NCBI GenBank assembly: GCA_038831005.1
Contig: JAWBKZ010000003.1
Location: 1-64,000 of the forward strand
DNA length: 64,000 nucleotides
Direction of reading: 5' to 3'
Source of the DNA: Ignisphaera sp.
GTDB lineage: Archaea > Thermoproteota > Thermoprotei_A > Sulfolobales > Ignisphaeraceae
Both the position numbers and the translations under genes were made by a program. Positions 46,388-57,610 of the stretch are shown piece by piece; the first letter of the stretch is position 1; every line of letters begins with the position of its first letter. The notes under the pieces were generated by a model, which was not told the origin of the DNA, searched no databases, and worked only from the letters and a program-made list of their open reading frames with translations.

Positions 46388-47406
46388 TAGCTGATTTTTT
46401 CGAGGACAGCTTCAGTAAATTCAATTGTTTTACTGTTTCCACCAAGATCTGGCGTTAGTTTTGTACCGTCCTTGAGGACCTCTAGAATAGCTCTATCTAT
46501 TGATTTAGATGCCTTGATATATGTATCTATACTGTGTTTCTCACCTAACCATTTAAGCATCCATGAAACACAGAATATCATTGCCATAGGATTGGCTAAA
46601 CCTTTACCAGCTATATCGAATGCTGCACCATGTATAGGTTCAAACATTGCCTTCTCATCACCTATGTTTGCTGATGCAGCTAAACCTATGCTTCCAGAAA
46701 CATAAGCTGCTAGATCGCTAAGTATATCACCGAATAGGTTAGTGGTCACAATTACATCAAATCTTTCAGGCCTCCTAACTATATCCATAACTGCAGCATC
46801 TATATACATTTCATCTACCACTACATCATTGTAGTTCTGAGCTACTCTATATATACACGATCTAAATAAACCATCACTAACAGTTAAAACATTAGCCTTA
46901 TGAACTACTGTGATCTTCTTCCTTCTACTTAATGCTAAATCAAAGGCTACTTTAGCTATTCTTTCGCTTGCCCTTTTACTTACTACACGTAAAGCTATAG
47001 CTACATCATCTGTAACCATGTGTTCAGCTCTTACATATATGTCTTCAGTATTTTCTCTAACTATCACCAAATCTATATCTCTTCTCAGCGAGTTAACACC
47101 TGGTAAAGCTTTAGCTGGCCTGATATTAGCATACAGATCTAGACCTCTTCTGATTTTCACTACAACATCTCCCGCACTTTCACCTACAGGACCCTTAAGT
47201 ATTGCATCACTTCTCTTTATGATATTCCACGAATCTTCTGGAAGAGCCTCACCAAACATTTTAACCGCAGTATCTCCGCCATAAACTTTCGTAACCACAA
47301 TTTGAAGACCATAGAATCTAACAACTTTCTCTAGCACTTTAAGAGCTGATGAGACTATCTCGGGCCCTATACCATCTCCTTCTATAACAGCTATATTGAA
47401 GACCAT
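46384..47406 (-). CDS. leuB: 3-isopropylmalate dehydrogenase, crenarchaeal type
   Basis: 340 residues. EGDGIGPEI, LKGPVGESAGDVVVK, YANIRPAKALPG, RENTEDIYVR, KANVLTVSDGLF and FEPIHGAAFDIAGK form the family pattern. The RENTEDIY form and overall sequence fit the crenarchaeal (Sulfolobus-type) isopropylmalate dehydrogenase, but isocitrate or homoisocitrate dehydrogenases are related. ATG directly follows the leuA stop. Confidence 0.87.
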   Translation of the reverse strand: MVFNIAVIEGDGIGPEIVSSALKVLEKVVRFYGLQIVVTKVYGGDTAVKMFGEALPEDSWNIIKRSDAILKGPVGESAGDVVVKIRRGLDLYANIRPAKALPGVNSLRRDIDLVIVRENTEDIYVRAEHMVTDDVAIALRVVSKRASERIAKVAFDLALSRRKKITVVHKANVLTVSDGLFRSCIYRVAQNYNDVVVDEMYIDAAVMDIVRRPERFDVIVTTNLFGDILSDLAAYVSGSIGLAASANIGDEKAMFEPIHGAAFDIAGKGLANPMAMIFCVSWMLKWLGEKHSIDTYIKASKSIDRAILEVLKDGTKLTPDLGGNSKTIEFTEAVLEKISY

Positions 47407-48576
47407 TCATATTCTCCTCATAGCCTTTCTAATCACATCATCTAATACATATTTATCGATTTTAATGCCCTTGTCTCCAAGTTCTTTAACCATCTTTAGG
47501 ACCTCCGTAACCACCTCTTCTCTCAGTTCTATACCCATTTGTTTCAATACATATTCAACAGCATGTCTACCGCTATGTTTCCCTATAACTATAAGTCTTT
47601 CAGCTCCCACAATAGCTGGATCTATAGGCTCATAGGTTAGTGGATGGCTGAGAACCCCATGAACATGTATTCCTGATTCATGCGCAAATGCGTTGCGACC
47701 AACTATAGCTTTATTGGGCGGTACAGAAATCCCGAAATATTTTGCTACTATATCAGCTACTTTACGTATCTTCTCAAAATTTATACCAACCCTACAGCCT
47801 AGGAGGAATTTTGACGCAGAAGCTACTTCTTCTAGAGCGGCATTACCTGCTCTTTCACCTACACCAATGACTGTTACATGTACTTGTTCTGCACCTGCCT
47901 CGATAGCTGATATACTGTTTGCTACAGCCATACCAAAATCGTTATGACAGTGAACACTAACTATGTAATTACCTTTAACATTATTCTTGACATACGATAC
48001 CAAGCGTGATATGTAGCTTGGATATGCAATACCAACAGTATCAGCTATATCTATCCTACTTGCACCAGCATTAACAACAGCCTGAAATATCTCAACCAGA
48101 AACCTTGGTTCAGATCTTGTAGCATCTTCAGCACTAAATTCAACAACAACTCCATGAGCTTTCGCATACTCAATTGCCTGAACAGCTTTTTCTAAAACTT
48201 GTTCACGAGTCATCTTGAGCTTGTACTCCATATGTAAATCCGATGTAGCTATAAAGGTATGAACTGCATCTACATCAGCATCTATAGCCTTATCTATATC
48301 GGCTTTTACTGCTCTAGCCAATGCAACAACTTCTGCACGACTAACACTCTTAGCTATAAGTTTAACAGCTTCAAACTCACCTTGACTCGTTATGGGAAAT
48401 CCTGCCTCTATAGAGTCCACACCTAGTTCATCTAACAGTAACGCTATCTCTAATTTTTGCTCAACACTTAAATCAACCCCCGGCATCTGTTCTCCGTCTC
48501 TTAATGTAGTATCAAGTAACCTAATGTATTTGTCTAGGTTTTTCCTACCTATTTCCAGGGGGTAAGCAATAGACAT
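47407..48576 (-). CDS. leuA: 2-isopropylmalate synthase-like enzyme without regulatory domain
   Basis: 389 residues. LLDTTLRDGEQMPGVDL, HCHNDFGMAVANS, VTVIGVGERAGNAALE and HESGIHVHG are the catalytic HMGL-like motifs. The C-terminal LeuA dimerisation/regulatory domain is absent. Location directly before leuB favours isopropylmalate synthase, but homocitrate synthase has the same domain shape. Confidence 0.82.
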   Translation of the reverse strand: MSIAYPLEIGRKNLDKYIRLLDTTLRDGEQMPGVDLSVEQKLEIALLLDELGVDSIEAGFPITSQGEFEAVKLIAKSVSRAEVVALARAVKADIDKAIDADVDAVHTFIATSDLHMEYKLKMTREQVLEKAVQAIEYAKAHGVVVEFSAEDATRSEPRFLVEIFQAVVNAGASRIDIADTVGIAYPSYISRLVSYVKNNVKGNYIVSVHCHNDFGMAVANSISAIEAGAEQVHVTVIGVGERAGNAALEEVASASKFLLGCRVGINFEKIRKVADIVAKYFGISVPPNKAIVGRNAFAHESGIHVHGVLSHPLTYEPIDPAIVGAERLIVIGKHSGRHAVEYVLKQMGIELREEVVTEVLKMVKELGDKGIKIDKYVLDDVIRKAMRRI

Positions 48577-48707
48577 CCCCTACACTACATCATTTTTAGA
48601 GGTATATAAGCCTTCATTAACATATTAAGATGATACACAAGTGGTATAGTATACAAACAGATATAAATATGTTTAAATTGTAATTGTTAGTAAATGCTTA
48701 GAAGAAA

Positions 48708-48720
48708 AGTTTAAAAACTC
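48708..48720 (+). promoter_or_regulatory. TATA box of the ilv leader and operon
   Basis: AGTTTAAAAACTC, about 30 bp before TTG 48744. The 48577-48707 part is divergent-promoter DNA shared with leuA and holds nothing else recognised. Confidence 0.55.
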
Positions 48721-48743
48721 GCTACAAGAAGGGGTAAATTGGT

Positions 48744-48875
48744 TTGCGTGGTGAGGCTGATGGAACTCCAAGTCCGTTAACGTCAGACAACGAGCATAGT
48801 ATGTTCATAGATAATGAGATTGATGTAGAGATCTGGACCAACAGACTGTATATCAAGTCCGGAGGAGAATTCTAA
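48744..48875 (+). CDS. Small ORF leading the ilv operon (43 aa)
   Basis: Opens with TTG about 30 bp after a TATA box and ends in TAATG, so its stop overlaps the ilvB start. The product (start MRGEADGTPSPL, end RLYIKSGGEF) is polar and acidic and not a known domain. It may be a coupled leader peptide or a real small protein. No run of Leu/Ile/Val codons for attenuation is obvious. The strong GGAGGA before ilvB lies inside it. Confidence 0.4.
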   Translation: MRGEADGTPSPLTSDNEHSMFIDNEIDVEIWTNRLYIKSGGEF

Positions 48876-50573
48876 TGATAGGAGCTAAACTTATGGTAGA
48901 ATCTCTTGTTAGGGAAGGCGTTAGGGTTATATTTGGTATACCAGGTCTATCGAACATGAAATTCTATGATGTCTTATACGACTATGTTAAAGATGGATAC
49001 CTAAGAAACATTCTAATGAGACATGAACAAGGTGCAGCTCATGCAGCTGATGGATATGCAAGAGCTTCAGGTTTTCCTGGTGTATGTACCGCTACCTCAG
49101 GACCTGGAGCACTTAACCTTGTAACAGGTATAGCTACAGCTTATTGGGATAGCTCTCCCATAATAGCTATAACAGGTCAAGTACCATTATCATCGATGGG
49201 TAAAATGGCTTTCCAAGAAGCAGACATAATAGGTGTTGTACAGAATATCTCTAAGTTTGCAATTAGGTTGAATAGTGCAGATGAAATACCTATATGGATT
49301 AGAAACGCTTTCTATATAGCTTTAACAGGTAGACCCGGTCCCGTTGTGATTGATGTACCTAGAGATATTTGGACTCAAAACGTAAACAATGGTGTAAAAA
49401 TCTCTGATATACAAAGTATTAAGGGTTATAGAGAGTTTCCATTAAAGATAGATCAAATAGCTATCAAGAAGGCTATAGAGTTGCTCGTTAATGCTGAAAA
49501 GCCATTGATTCTTGTTGGAGCAGGAGTCGTTTGGAGCAATGCTACAGAAGAAGTCGTAACTTTATCGGATCTTCTTGTTGCACCAATAGTATCCACATTT
49601 CTCGGTAAAGCTGCTGTACCACATGACTATCCACTCTACTTAGGTATGATGGGATACTATGGGCGGGCCGAGGCTAATCAAGCTTTCTTAGAGTCTGATG
49701 TAGTTCTTGTTGTTGGCGCTAGATTAAGTGATAGAACAATAACTAAGTATGACGATATCAAAGATTCAAACAAGAAGATAATTATGATCAACATAGATCC
49801 AACAGAAATAGAGAAACAGAGCATAAAAATCGACGTAGGTTTGGTAGGCGATGCCAAAACGATATTGAGGGAACTGATATCAGCACTAACAATAGTGGCT
49901 AAAAAGTATGATAGAACTGAATGGATTAGACGCATCAGGGAGCTTAAAGACTACTACACGAGGATATACTATGAAGACGATGGTAAAGGTTTAAAGCCTT
50001 GGAGAGTGCTCAAGACAATTAGAGATGTACTTCCACGAGACGCTATCGTGACAACTGGCGTAGGTCAGCACCAGATGTGGACTGGAGTATTCTGGGATGT
50101 ACTTAAGCCTAGAACATTTATCTCTTCTGGAGGCATGGGCACCATGGGTTTCGGATTTCCTGCGGCAATAGGTGCAAAACTTGCTAGACCTCAGAACGTG
50201 GTTGTTGATTTAGATGGTGATGGCTCCTTCCTAATGACTGCAAACAATCTTCCTGTTGTTGTTGAAGAAAATATTCCTGTAATAGTTGTTGTATTTGATA
50301 ATAGAAATCTAGGTCTAGTTCGTCAAGTTCAAGATCTATTCTTTGGCGGTAGAATAATATCTGTAGAGCTAGGCTATAGAACTGACTACATAAAGTTGGC
50401 GGAAGCTTTTGGAGCTTTGGGATTTGATGTCCAAAGCTATGAAGATATTGCTACATCTGTTAAAACTGCAATTAAGGAGAATGTAGCTACTGTTATAAGA
50501 GTACCTATACCTGAAGATGAACTAGCCATACCTACACTACCTCCTGGAGGAAGTCTTAGAGAGATGATCATAC

Positions 50574-50596
<23 letters not shown>
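48875..50596 (+). CDS. ilvB: Acetolactate synthase, catalytic subunit
   Basis: 573 residues, TPP-dependent. RHEQGAAHAADGYARASG has the catalytic Glu; TSGPGALNLVTGIATAYWDSSPI, FQEADIIGVVQNISKF and DGDGSFLMTANNLPVV (TPP motif) are conserved; FDNRNLGLVRQVQDLFF follows. It makes acetolactate and acetohydroxybutyrate for valine, isoleucine and leucine. Confidence 0.93.
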
Positions 50597-51936
<1,340 letters not shown>

Positions 51937-51989
51937 ATGTGAATGGTATTCATACCTGTTTATACAATTTGTATCCAATAATCCTACAT

Positions 51990-52002
51990 AAAGTTTTTAA
52001 AC
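51990..52002 (+). promoter_or_regulatory. TATA box of cimA
   Basis: AAAGTTTTTAAAC, close in sequence to the hydrogenase and ilv boxes; the transcript would start about 52022-52030, just before the doubtful start region of cimA. Confidence 0.5.
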
Positions 52003-52049
52003 TTCTACAATATTTTCGGATTCGGTGTAGTAGGTGGTTGGTGGTTTAG

Positions 52050-53627
52050 AAATCCGTTGAAATACTGGATACAACACTTAGAGATGGTTCGCAAGCCAGC
52101 GGTATCTCTCTAACAGTTGAAGACAAGATAAAAATCGCATTAGCTCTTGATGATCTAGGCGTAAACTATATAGAAGCAGGATGGCCTGGATCTAATCCGA
52201 AAGATGCAGAATTCTTCAATGTAATAAAGAGGTATAGCCTATCACATGCGAAAATAGCTGCTTTTGGAAGTACACGAAAAAGAAATTCTAAGGTCTATGA
52301 AGATGAGAATATTAAGGCTATATTGAAAGCAGATGTAGATGTTGCTGTAATCTTTGGAAAAAGTTGGTCTCTACATGTATACGAAATTCTACATGCCTCT
52401 AAGGAAGAGAATCTAGAGATGATATATGATACCATCAACTACCTAAAGAGCCATGGAGTTAAGGTGATATTTGATGCTGAACACTTCTATCAAGGATACA
52501 AAGAAGATCCCGAATACAGTTTAGAGACACTCAAGATTGCTGAAGAAGCTGGTGCACAAACCATAGTTCTATGCGACACAAACGGCGGTACAACACCTTT
52601 AGAGGTCTATGAAATAACTCGTAAAGTTGTATCTACAGTTAAGATACTAGTAGGACTTCATATGCATAACGATATTGGTTGCGCTATTGCAAACACTATT
52701 GTAGGTGTAGCAGCTGGTGCTAGACATGTTCAGGGCACAATAAATGGTATTGGTGAGAGGACAGGTAATGCCGATCTTGTGCAGATCATACCAACACTAT
52801 TCTATAAACTGAACCTAAAGGTACTAAATGGTATCGAATCAATCAAAAAATTGAAAACAATATCCAGATTGGTCTACGACGCACTTAATATGAAGCCTAA
52901 TCCCTATCAACCATATGTAGGTGACTACGCTTTTGCTCATAAAGCTGGAGTCCATGTAGATGCTGTTCTAAAGAATCCGCGAGCTTATGAACATATAGAT
53001 CCAGAAGTCGTAGGAAATACACGAAAATTCATTCTATCAGATCTATCAGGTAGTTCAAACATTGTCGCTATTCTTAAGGAGATAGGTATAGATGTGGATA
53101 AGAAGGATTCTAGAGTTAGAAGCGCTTTATCGAAGATTAAAGAGCTTGAGAAATTCGGTTATAGTTTCGATATAGCGCCAGCATCAGCTATACTGATTGC
53201 TTTGAAGGAGCTCGGATACGTTGAAGAAACACTAACTCCCTATAGCTGGCGTATATTTCTCGACTCAAGTGGCTTAAGTGTAGCTGTAGTTGATATCAAG
53301 AATGTTAACGCTAGAGCTATAGATGTAGATGCAGTTAAGGCTGTAGCTAGAGCATTTTCTGAAGCTGCATCAATAGTATATCCCTCGACATCTGGTATAA
53401 AGATCGTAAGCTCATCTATATCTGTGCTGAATGGTGGCCTTTTTAGAGTTACAGTAGAATTAGGGTACGGCAACTATAGATGGTCTGCTCAAGGTGTGTC
53501 CATAAATGTTGTAGAAGCATTCATTAGAGGGCTTATTGATGCTTATGAATATTTTCTAGCTATCTTGAAAAAGAGTCAACAACTACTTATCCTCAGCAAA
53601 CAGAGTTTTAATTTCCTAACTCTTTAA
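52050..53627 (+). CDS. cimA: Citramalate synthase-like (CimA) enzyme; start codon not found
   Basis: About 525 residues, HMGL-like domain then LeuA-type dimerisation domain. VEILDTTLRDGSQASG, GWPGSNPKDAEFF, HMHNDIGCAIANT, GIGERTGNADL and AHKAGVHVDAV are the CimA blocks, and the C-terminal half is the regulatory domain. Homology runs back to AAA 52050, immediately after an in-frame TAG (52047). No ATG, GTG or TTG occurs between that TAG and the LDTTLRDG motif; the first conventional start is TTG 52323, about 90 residues too late and inside the barrel. Substrate would be pyruvate plus acetyl-CoA for isoleucine synthesis; the R-citramalate versus isopropylmalate specificity is inferred. Confidence 0.8.
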   Translation, partial: KSVEILDTTLRDGSQASGISLTVEDKIKIALALDDLGVNYIEAGWPGSNPKDAEFFNVIKRYSLSHAKIAAFGSTRKRNSKVYEDENIKAILKADVDVAVIFGKSWSLHVYEILHASKEENLEMIYDTINYLKSHGVKVIFDAEHFYQGYKEDPEYSLETLKIAEEAGAQTIVLCDTNGGTTPLEVYEITRKVVSTVKILVGLHMHNDIGCAIANTIVGVAAGARHVQGTINGIGERTGNADLVQIIPTLFYKLNLKVLNGIESIKKLKTISRLVYDALNMKPNPYQPYVGDYAFAHKAGVHVDAVLKNPRAYEHIDPEVVGNTRKFILSDLSGSSNIVAILKEIGIDVDKKDSRVRSALSKIKELEKFGYSFDIAPASAILIALKELGYVEETLTPYSWRIFLDSSGLSVAVVDIKNVNARAIDVDAVKAVARAFSEAASIVYPSTSGIKIVSSSISVLNGGLFRVTVELGYGNYRWSAQGVSINVVEAFIRGLIDAYEYFLAILKKSQQLLILSKQSFNFLTL

Positions 53628-53657
53628 CTATAGCAGATATCGTTTAGGTGTTTGTCC

Positions 53658-55316
53658 ATGAGAAGCAATGTTGTAAAGAAAGGTATTGAGAGAGCTCCTC
53701 ACAGATCTCTATTCAAAGCCTTAGGTTTAACTGACGAAGAGATAGAGAAGCCCTTGATAGGTATAGCGAACTCGTGGAATGAAGTTATACCTGGACACAA
53801 GCACCTTAACCAGATCGCTGAAGCCGTGAAAATCGGTGTAAGACTTGCTGGTGGAACACCCCTAGAGTTCAACACTATAGGTATATGTGATGGTATAGCT
53901 ATGGGTCACGAAGGGATGAAGTATTCTTTACCATCGAGAGAGCTTATAGCTGATAGCATAGAGGTTATGGCTAAAGCCTATCAATTCGATGGTTTAGTCC
54001 TTATAGCATCATGCGATAAAATCATACCAGGTATGCTCATGGCTATAGCTAGACTAAATATACCATCAATATTCATATCAGGTGGACCTATGCTTGCCGG
54101 AAGATATAGAGGTAAAGATATTGATCTACACGATGTCTTCGAAGCTGTTGGAGCAGTAAAGATAGGCAAAATTTCTTTAGATGAGCTGAAGCATATAGAA
54201 GAAGCTGCATGTCCTGGTGTAGGATCATGTGCAGGAATGTTCACAGCCAACACACTAAATATACTGACTGAAGCTTTAGGTATATCTCTACCTGGTAATG
54301 GAACGATACCTGCTGTAGATGCTGCTAGAATAAGGCTTGCCAAGATTACTGGTATGAATATCGTGAAACTTGTTGAGAAAAACATAAAGCCTAGAGATAT
54401 ATTGACCAGAGAGGCTTTTCTAGATGCTATAGCTGTCGATATGGCTCTAGGTGGATCAACAAACACCGTTCTACATCTAATGGCTATAGCTAAAGAATGT
54501 GAGATTGATTTAAGTCTAGATGATTTCGATAGAATTAGCGAGGCCACGCCTACATTAGCTAGGCTTAGTCCTGCTGGACCTCACCATATACAAGATCTCC
54601 ATGAAGCTGGAGGTGTAGCTGCAGTTATGAAGGAACTCGATAAGAAAGGACTCATACATAGAGATCGTTTAACTGTAGCTCTAAAAACCGTTGGGGAGAT
54701 AATAGATGGTTCACAAGTTATGCGCAGAGATGTAATTAGACCTATAGAGAATCCCATGCTACCGAGAGGAGGCATAATGATTCTAAAAGGTTCTTTAGCA
54801 CCTCTTGGTGCTGTTATAAAAGTTTCAGCTCTACCGGAGAACCTCTACTTCTTCGATGGTGTAGCAAATGTCTATAATTCAGAAGAAGAGGCAGTAGCAG
54901 ATATTCTTAATGGAAGAGTTGAGAAAGGTGATGTAGTTGTGATAAGATATGAAGGACCTAAAGGAGGGCCAGGGATGAGAGAAATGCTGACTGCCACATC
55001 TGTTCTCGTTGGCATGAATCTCGATAGAGATGTAGCTCTTATAACAGATGGAAGATTCTCTGGAGCTACTAGAGGTATCTCCATAGGTCATGTATCACCT
55101 GAAGCAGCTGAAGGAGGTCCTATAGCTGTTGTCGAGAATGGTGATAGGATAAGAATAGATTTGAAGATGAAGAAAGTCGATTTATTAGTAGATGAAGATG
55201 AATTGAATGAAAGATTCAAGAAATGGAAACCTGCTAAAATAAGGTTTAAGGGCTATCTAAAAAGATACTCAGAACTCGTTACCTCATCATGTACAGGTGC
55301 TGTATTTAAGGAATAG
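53658..55316 (+). CDS. ilvD: Dihydroxyacid dehydratase
   Basis: 552 residues, Fe-S dehydratase. [23 protein letters not shown] and [13 protein letters not shown] supply the cluster and Mg ligands; [25 protein letters not shown] is the C-terminal active-site loop. ATG 53658 has GGTGT 6 nt upstream, better than TTG 53652. Last of the ilv plus-strand genes; it follows cimA by 30 bp. Confidence 0.95.
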   Translation: MRSNVVKKGIERAPHRSLFKALGLTDEEIEKPLIGIANSWNEVIPGHKHLNQIAEAVKIGVRLAGGTPLEFNTIGICDGIAMGHEGMKYSLPSRELIADSIEVMAKAYQFDGLVLIASCDKIIPGMLMAIARLNIPSIFISGGPMLAGRYRGKDIDLHDVFEAVGAVKIGKISLDELKHIEEAACPGVGSCAGMFTANTLNILTEALGISLPGNGTIPAVDAARIRLAKITGMNIVKLVEKNIKPRDILTREAFLDAIAVDMALGGSTNTVLHLMAIAKECEIDLSLDDFDRISEATPTLARLSPAGPHHIQDLHEAGGVAAVMKELDKKGLIHRDRLTVALKTVGEIIDGSQVMRRDVIRPIENPMLPRGGIMILKGSLAPLGAVIKVSALPENLYFFDGVANVYNSEEEAVADILNGRVEKGDVVVIRYEGPKGGPGMREMLTATSVLVGMNLDRDVALITDGRFSGATRGISIGHVSPEAAEGGPIAVVENGDRIRIDLKMKKVDLLVDEDELNERFKKWKPAKIRFKGYLKRYSELVTSSCTGAVFKE

Positions 55317-55410
55317 AGCTTTCTAGAGAGTAATAATGTTCAAATCCTTCATAAGTTTCAAAATGTTTTCAGTTAAAGATATACCTATATTTCATTAAAT
55401 TATGTTTAGT

Positions 55411-55464
55411 AGATGATGTTTTGAACCTGGGTCTGAAAAATGATGAACGGTGCAAACGCTGAAG
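55411..55464 (+). ncRNA. C/D box guide RNA, possible tRNA target
   Basis: C ATGATGT (55413-55419), 13-nt guide, D' CTGA (55433-55436), 3-nt spacer, C' ATGATGA (55440-55446), 12-nt guide acggtgcaaacg, D CTGA (55459-55462). The first guide is the complement of a T-arm sequence (CCAGG TTCAAA), suggesting a tRNA target near position 51 by the fifth-base rule (inferred). It lies in the 200-bp gap after ilvD, with a TATA-like tract about 25 bp upstream. Confidence 0.92.
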
Positions 55465-55516
55465 ATACAAGAACTATATATTTCTTCTTTGCAAACTAAG
55501 AAGTGGGTAATGATAT

Positions 55517-56404
55517 ATGGATGTGTGTGTTATTGGTTTAGGTTTGATGGGTTCTGCTCTCGCTAAAAGGCTTAGGAATAGTGGATACAATGTTATACTA
55601 TACAATAGAACTATTGATAAAGCGTATAGACTTGCAGATGAGATAAATGCAAAAGTTGCTGAAAGCCCTAGAGAATGCTGTAACTCGTCAGATATTACTG
55701 CTATATTTGTTGCAGATGATAATGCGTTAATAGATGTAGTGTTTCCACCAAATGGTTTTGCTGATTCAAGTAGAGACAAGGATATAGTTAATATGTCGAC
55801 AGTATCAACAGCAGTATCAGAAAGAATACATAGATTTATTGAGGCTAGTGGAGGAAACTATGTAGAGAGCCCTGTGTATGGAAGTGTATCAGAAGTTCTA
55901 GAAGGAAGACTAGTGGCTATAGTTGCAAGCAATAAGAATATTAATGAAAATGTTAAACAGTTCTTATCATCTATATCCAAAAAAATCATGTATGTAGGAA
56001 ACATACCTAGAGCAATGGCACTTAAACTAGCTCTAAACCAGCTAAATATGGTTATAGTGGCTACGCTAGCAGAAACTCTCTCGTTTTTGAAGATCAATGA
56101 AATAGACTACTCGCTACTTGAAGAACTTGTTAGAGGAACATGGATGGAACCTATACTAGATAGATTCATGAAAAGAGCTCTAGAAGAACATCCACCAAGA
56201 TTCAGAATAGAATTAGCGGCAAAAGATCTACAAAGCTTTATAGAATCTGCAAGAATAAAGAAACTGAATACCCCAATAACAGCAGCCGCAATGCATAGAT
56301 ATCTAGAAGCAACACTACACAACTATGGAGATAAAGACTATCCAAACATAACAAAATACATAATAGATACTATACACAAACAGAACACTAAAACCAAACA
56401 ATGA
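55517..56404 (+). CDS. 3-hydroxyisobutyrate dehydrogenase-family reductase
   Basis: Beta-hydroxyacid dehydrogenase of 295 residues. VIGLGLMGSALAKRL is the NAD(P) loop, SPVYGSVSEVLEGRL the substrate region (usually DAPVSGG), and ALKLALNQL has the catalytic Lys. The substrate-binding Ser-Gly-Gly is changed to Tyr-Gly-Ser, so the hydroxyacid may differ from hydroxyisobutyrate. Tail rich in Lys/Thr. Confidence 0.85.
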   Translation: MDVCVIGLGLMGSALAKRLRNSGYNVILYNRTIDKAYRLADEINAKVAESPRECCNSSDITAIFVADDNALIDVVFPPNGFADSSRDKDIVNMSTVSTAVSERIHRFIEASGGNYVESPVYGSVSEVLEGRLVAIVASNKNINENVKQFLSSISKKIMYVGNIPRAMALKLALNQLNMVIVATLAETLSFLKINEIDYSLLEELVRGTWMEPILDRFMKRALEEHPPRFRIELAAKDLQSFIESARIKKLNTPITAAAMHRYLEATLHNYGDKDYPNITKYIIDTIHKQNTKTKQ

Positions 56405-56535
56405 CCACAACTAAAAAACACCTCTACAACAATAACACCTACATAGATAAACACTAAGGAGCTATCTCAAAGACACTAAACCTATTAAGCTAGATAAATA
56501 GATCCAAAACTACTGAAACCAAGAACATACACAAT

Positions 56536-56572
56536 ACAAATAATAAAAATAAATATTATATTAAATAAAAAG
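56536..56572 (-). terminator. T-rich terminator of archaellin gene
   Basis: On the minus strand this is a long T/A-rich tract with several T runs, 30-60 bp after the archaellin stop. The 56405-56535 stretch is A/C-rich intergenic DNA with no gene seen. Confidence 0.5.
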
Positions 56573-56599
56573 ATCTTTATCTACACTATCTCTAACTCT

Positions 56600-57421
56600 C
56601 TAACCTAGATCTACAACACCTTGTGTTAAGCTTGGTGGCACACTTCTCTCTATCGTTAAAGGAGCTCCTATAGGTACCCTAACCTCAAACTTAACAATAT
56701 CGTAACTCTGAGGCATAGAGTTACTTGAATTATAGTATGTTAGCATAAGTACTTTTTCACCAGGATCAAGCACTATATCCTCATTTATCTTGGTGAGCCA
56801 AGCTATAACAGTAACAACCTCACCACCAGTAAACCTTCCAAAGAACTCCTTCAACATAATGCCATTAGTGTCAACATCATCTGGAAGAGCTATCAATATC
56901 TTATAATCTCCAGCCGTATCGCCTATTGTGCATCCTTGTTCATTACAAGTTGCGTAGTATGTCTTTACTTCTCCCTTCTTACCACTAATCATGATAACGC
57001 TCTCATTTATTAATGCTTTTGTTATATTTGCTAGTTTTTGTGGTGTATCTATTGGTGTTAGTATTGCTGCTAGATAGGTGTTTGCTATTGATATTCCTCT
57101 TTGTGGACTCCAGTACGCAACTATAGATTTACCTGGTGTTAGATCTACTACATATTGACCTGTAGATAGTTTTATAGGTACATAGACGAACTGTATCCTG
57201 GATTGAGATACATCTACATTAGCTACAAGTGTTCCATCTACTTCTAGTGCTGATGCTGATTGACCTAAACCTCTCTGAATTACTTGCCTAGTTTGCTGAG
57301 TTGTGAAGAATCCCATGTTTAGTACTACGAATGCTAATGCTGCTGCTACAATAACGAATGCTATCATTACTATAGCTGCTTCTATACCTACGATACCTTT
57401 TCTGTTTAAGGGTTTCTTCAT
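56600..57421 (-). CDS. Archaellin (flagellin-type filament protein)
   Basis: 273 residues. Class III signal peptide MKKPLNRKG/IVGIEAAIVM is cut after Gly9 by the prepilin peptidase, leaving a hydrophobic helix of about 25 residues for filament assembly. LVANVDVSQSRIQFVYVPIKLS and the later beta-rich region match archaellins. No other archaellum genes (arlCDEFGHIJ) lie nearby. GGTGA is 6 nt before ATG 57421; the promoter region carries three ACTAG repeats (57465-57491). Confidence 0.85.
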   Translation of the reverse strand: MKKPLNRKGIVGIEAAIVMIAFVIVAAALAFVVLNMGFFTTQQTRQVIQRGLGQSASALEVDGTLVANVDVSQSRIQFVYVPIKLSTGQYVVDLTPGKSIVAYWSPQRGISIANTYLAAILTPIDTPQKLANITKALINESVIMISGKKGEVKTYYATCNEQGCTIGDTAGDYKILIALPDDVDTNGIMLKEFFGRFTGGEVVTVIAWLTKINEDIVLDPGEKVLMLTYYNSSNSMPQSYDIVKFEVRVPIGAPLTIERSVPPSLTQGVVDLG

Positions 57422-57562
57422 AGAGGTTCACCCATTTCGTGAAGGTATTGGGGTTTGATGCTAAACTAGTTTGACTAGAGGATGCGACTAGTAGTCGAAG
57501 GTTTCTCTATATCTATAGAATTGAATTGTGTGTCGTTAGTGGTTTTACCATGATTTTGATAG

Positions 57563-57584
57563 CTTATATACTGTATACACAGTA
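57563..57584 (+). promoter_or_regulatory. nfeD promoter with inverted repeat TACTGT-atac-ACAGTA
   Basis: TATA box CTTATATA (57563-57570) overlaps a perfect inverted repeat at 57569-57584, 27 bp before ATG 57611. The arms equal those at the dcd promoter. A bound repressor would cover the TATA box. Confidence 0.45.
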
Positions 57585-57610
57585 CATGGATTGATCGAGG
57601 TACACTATTC

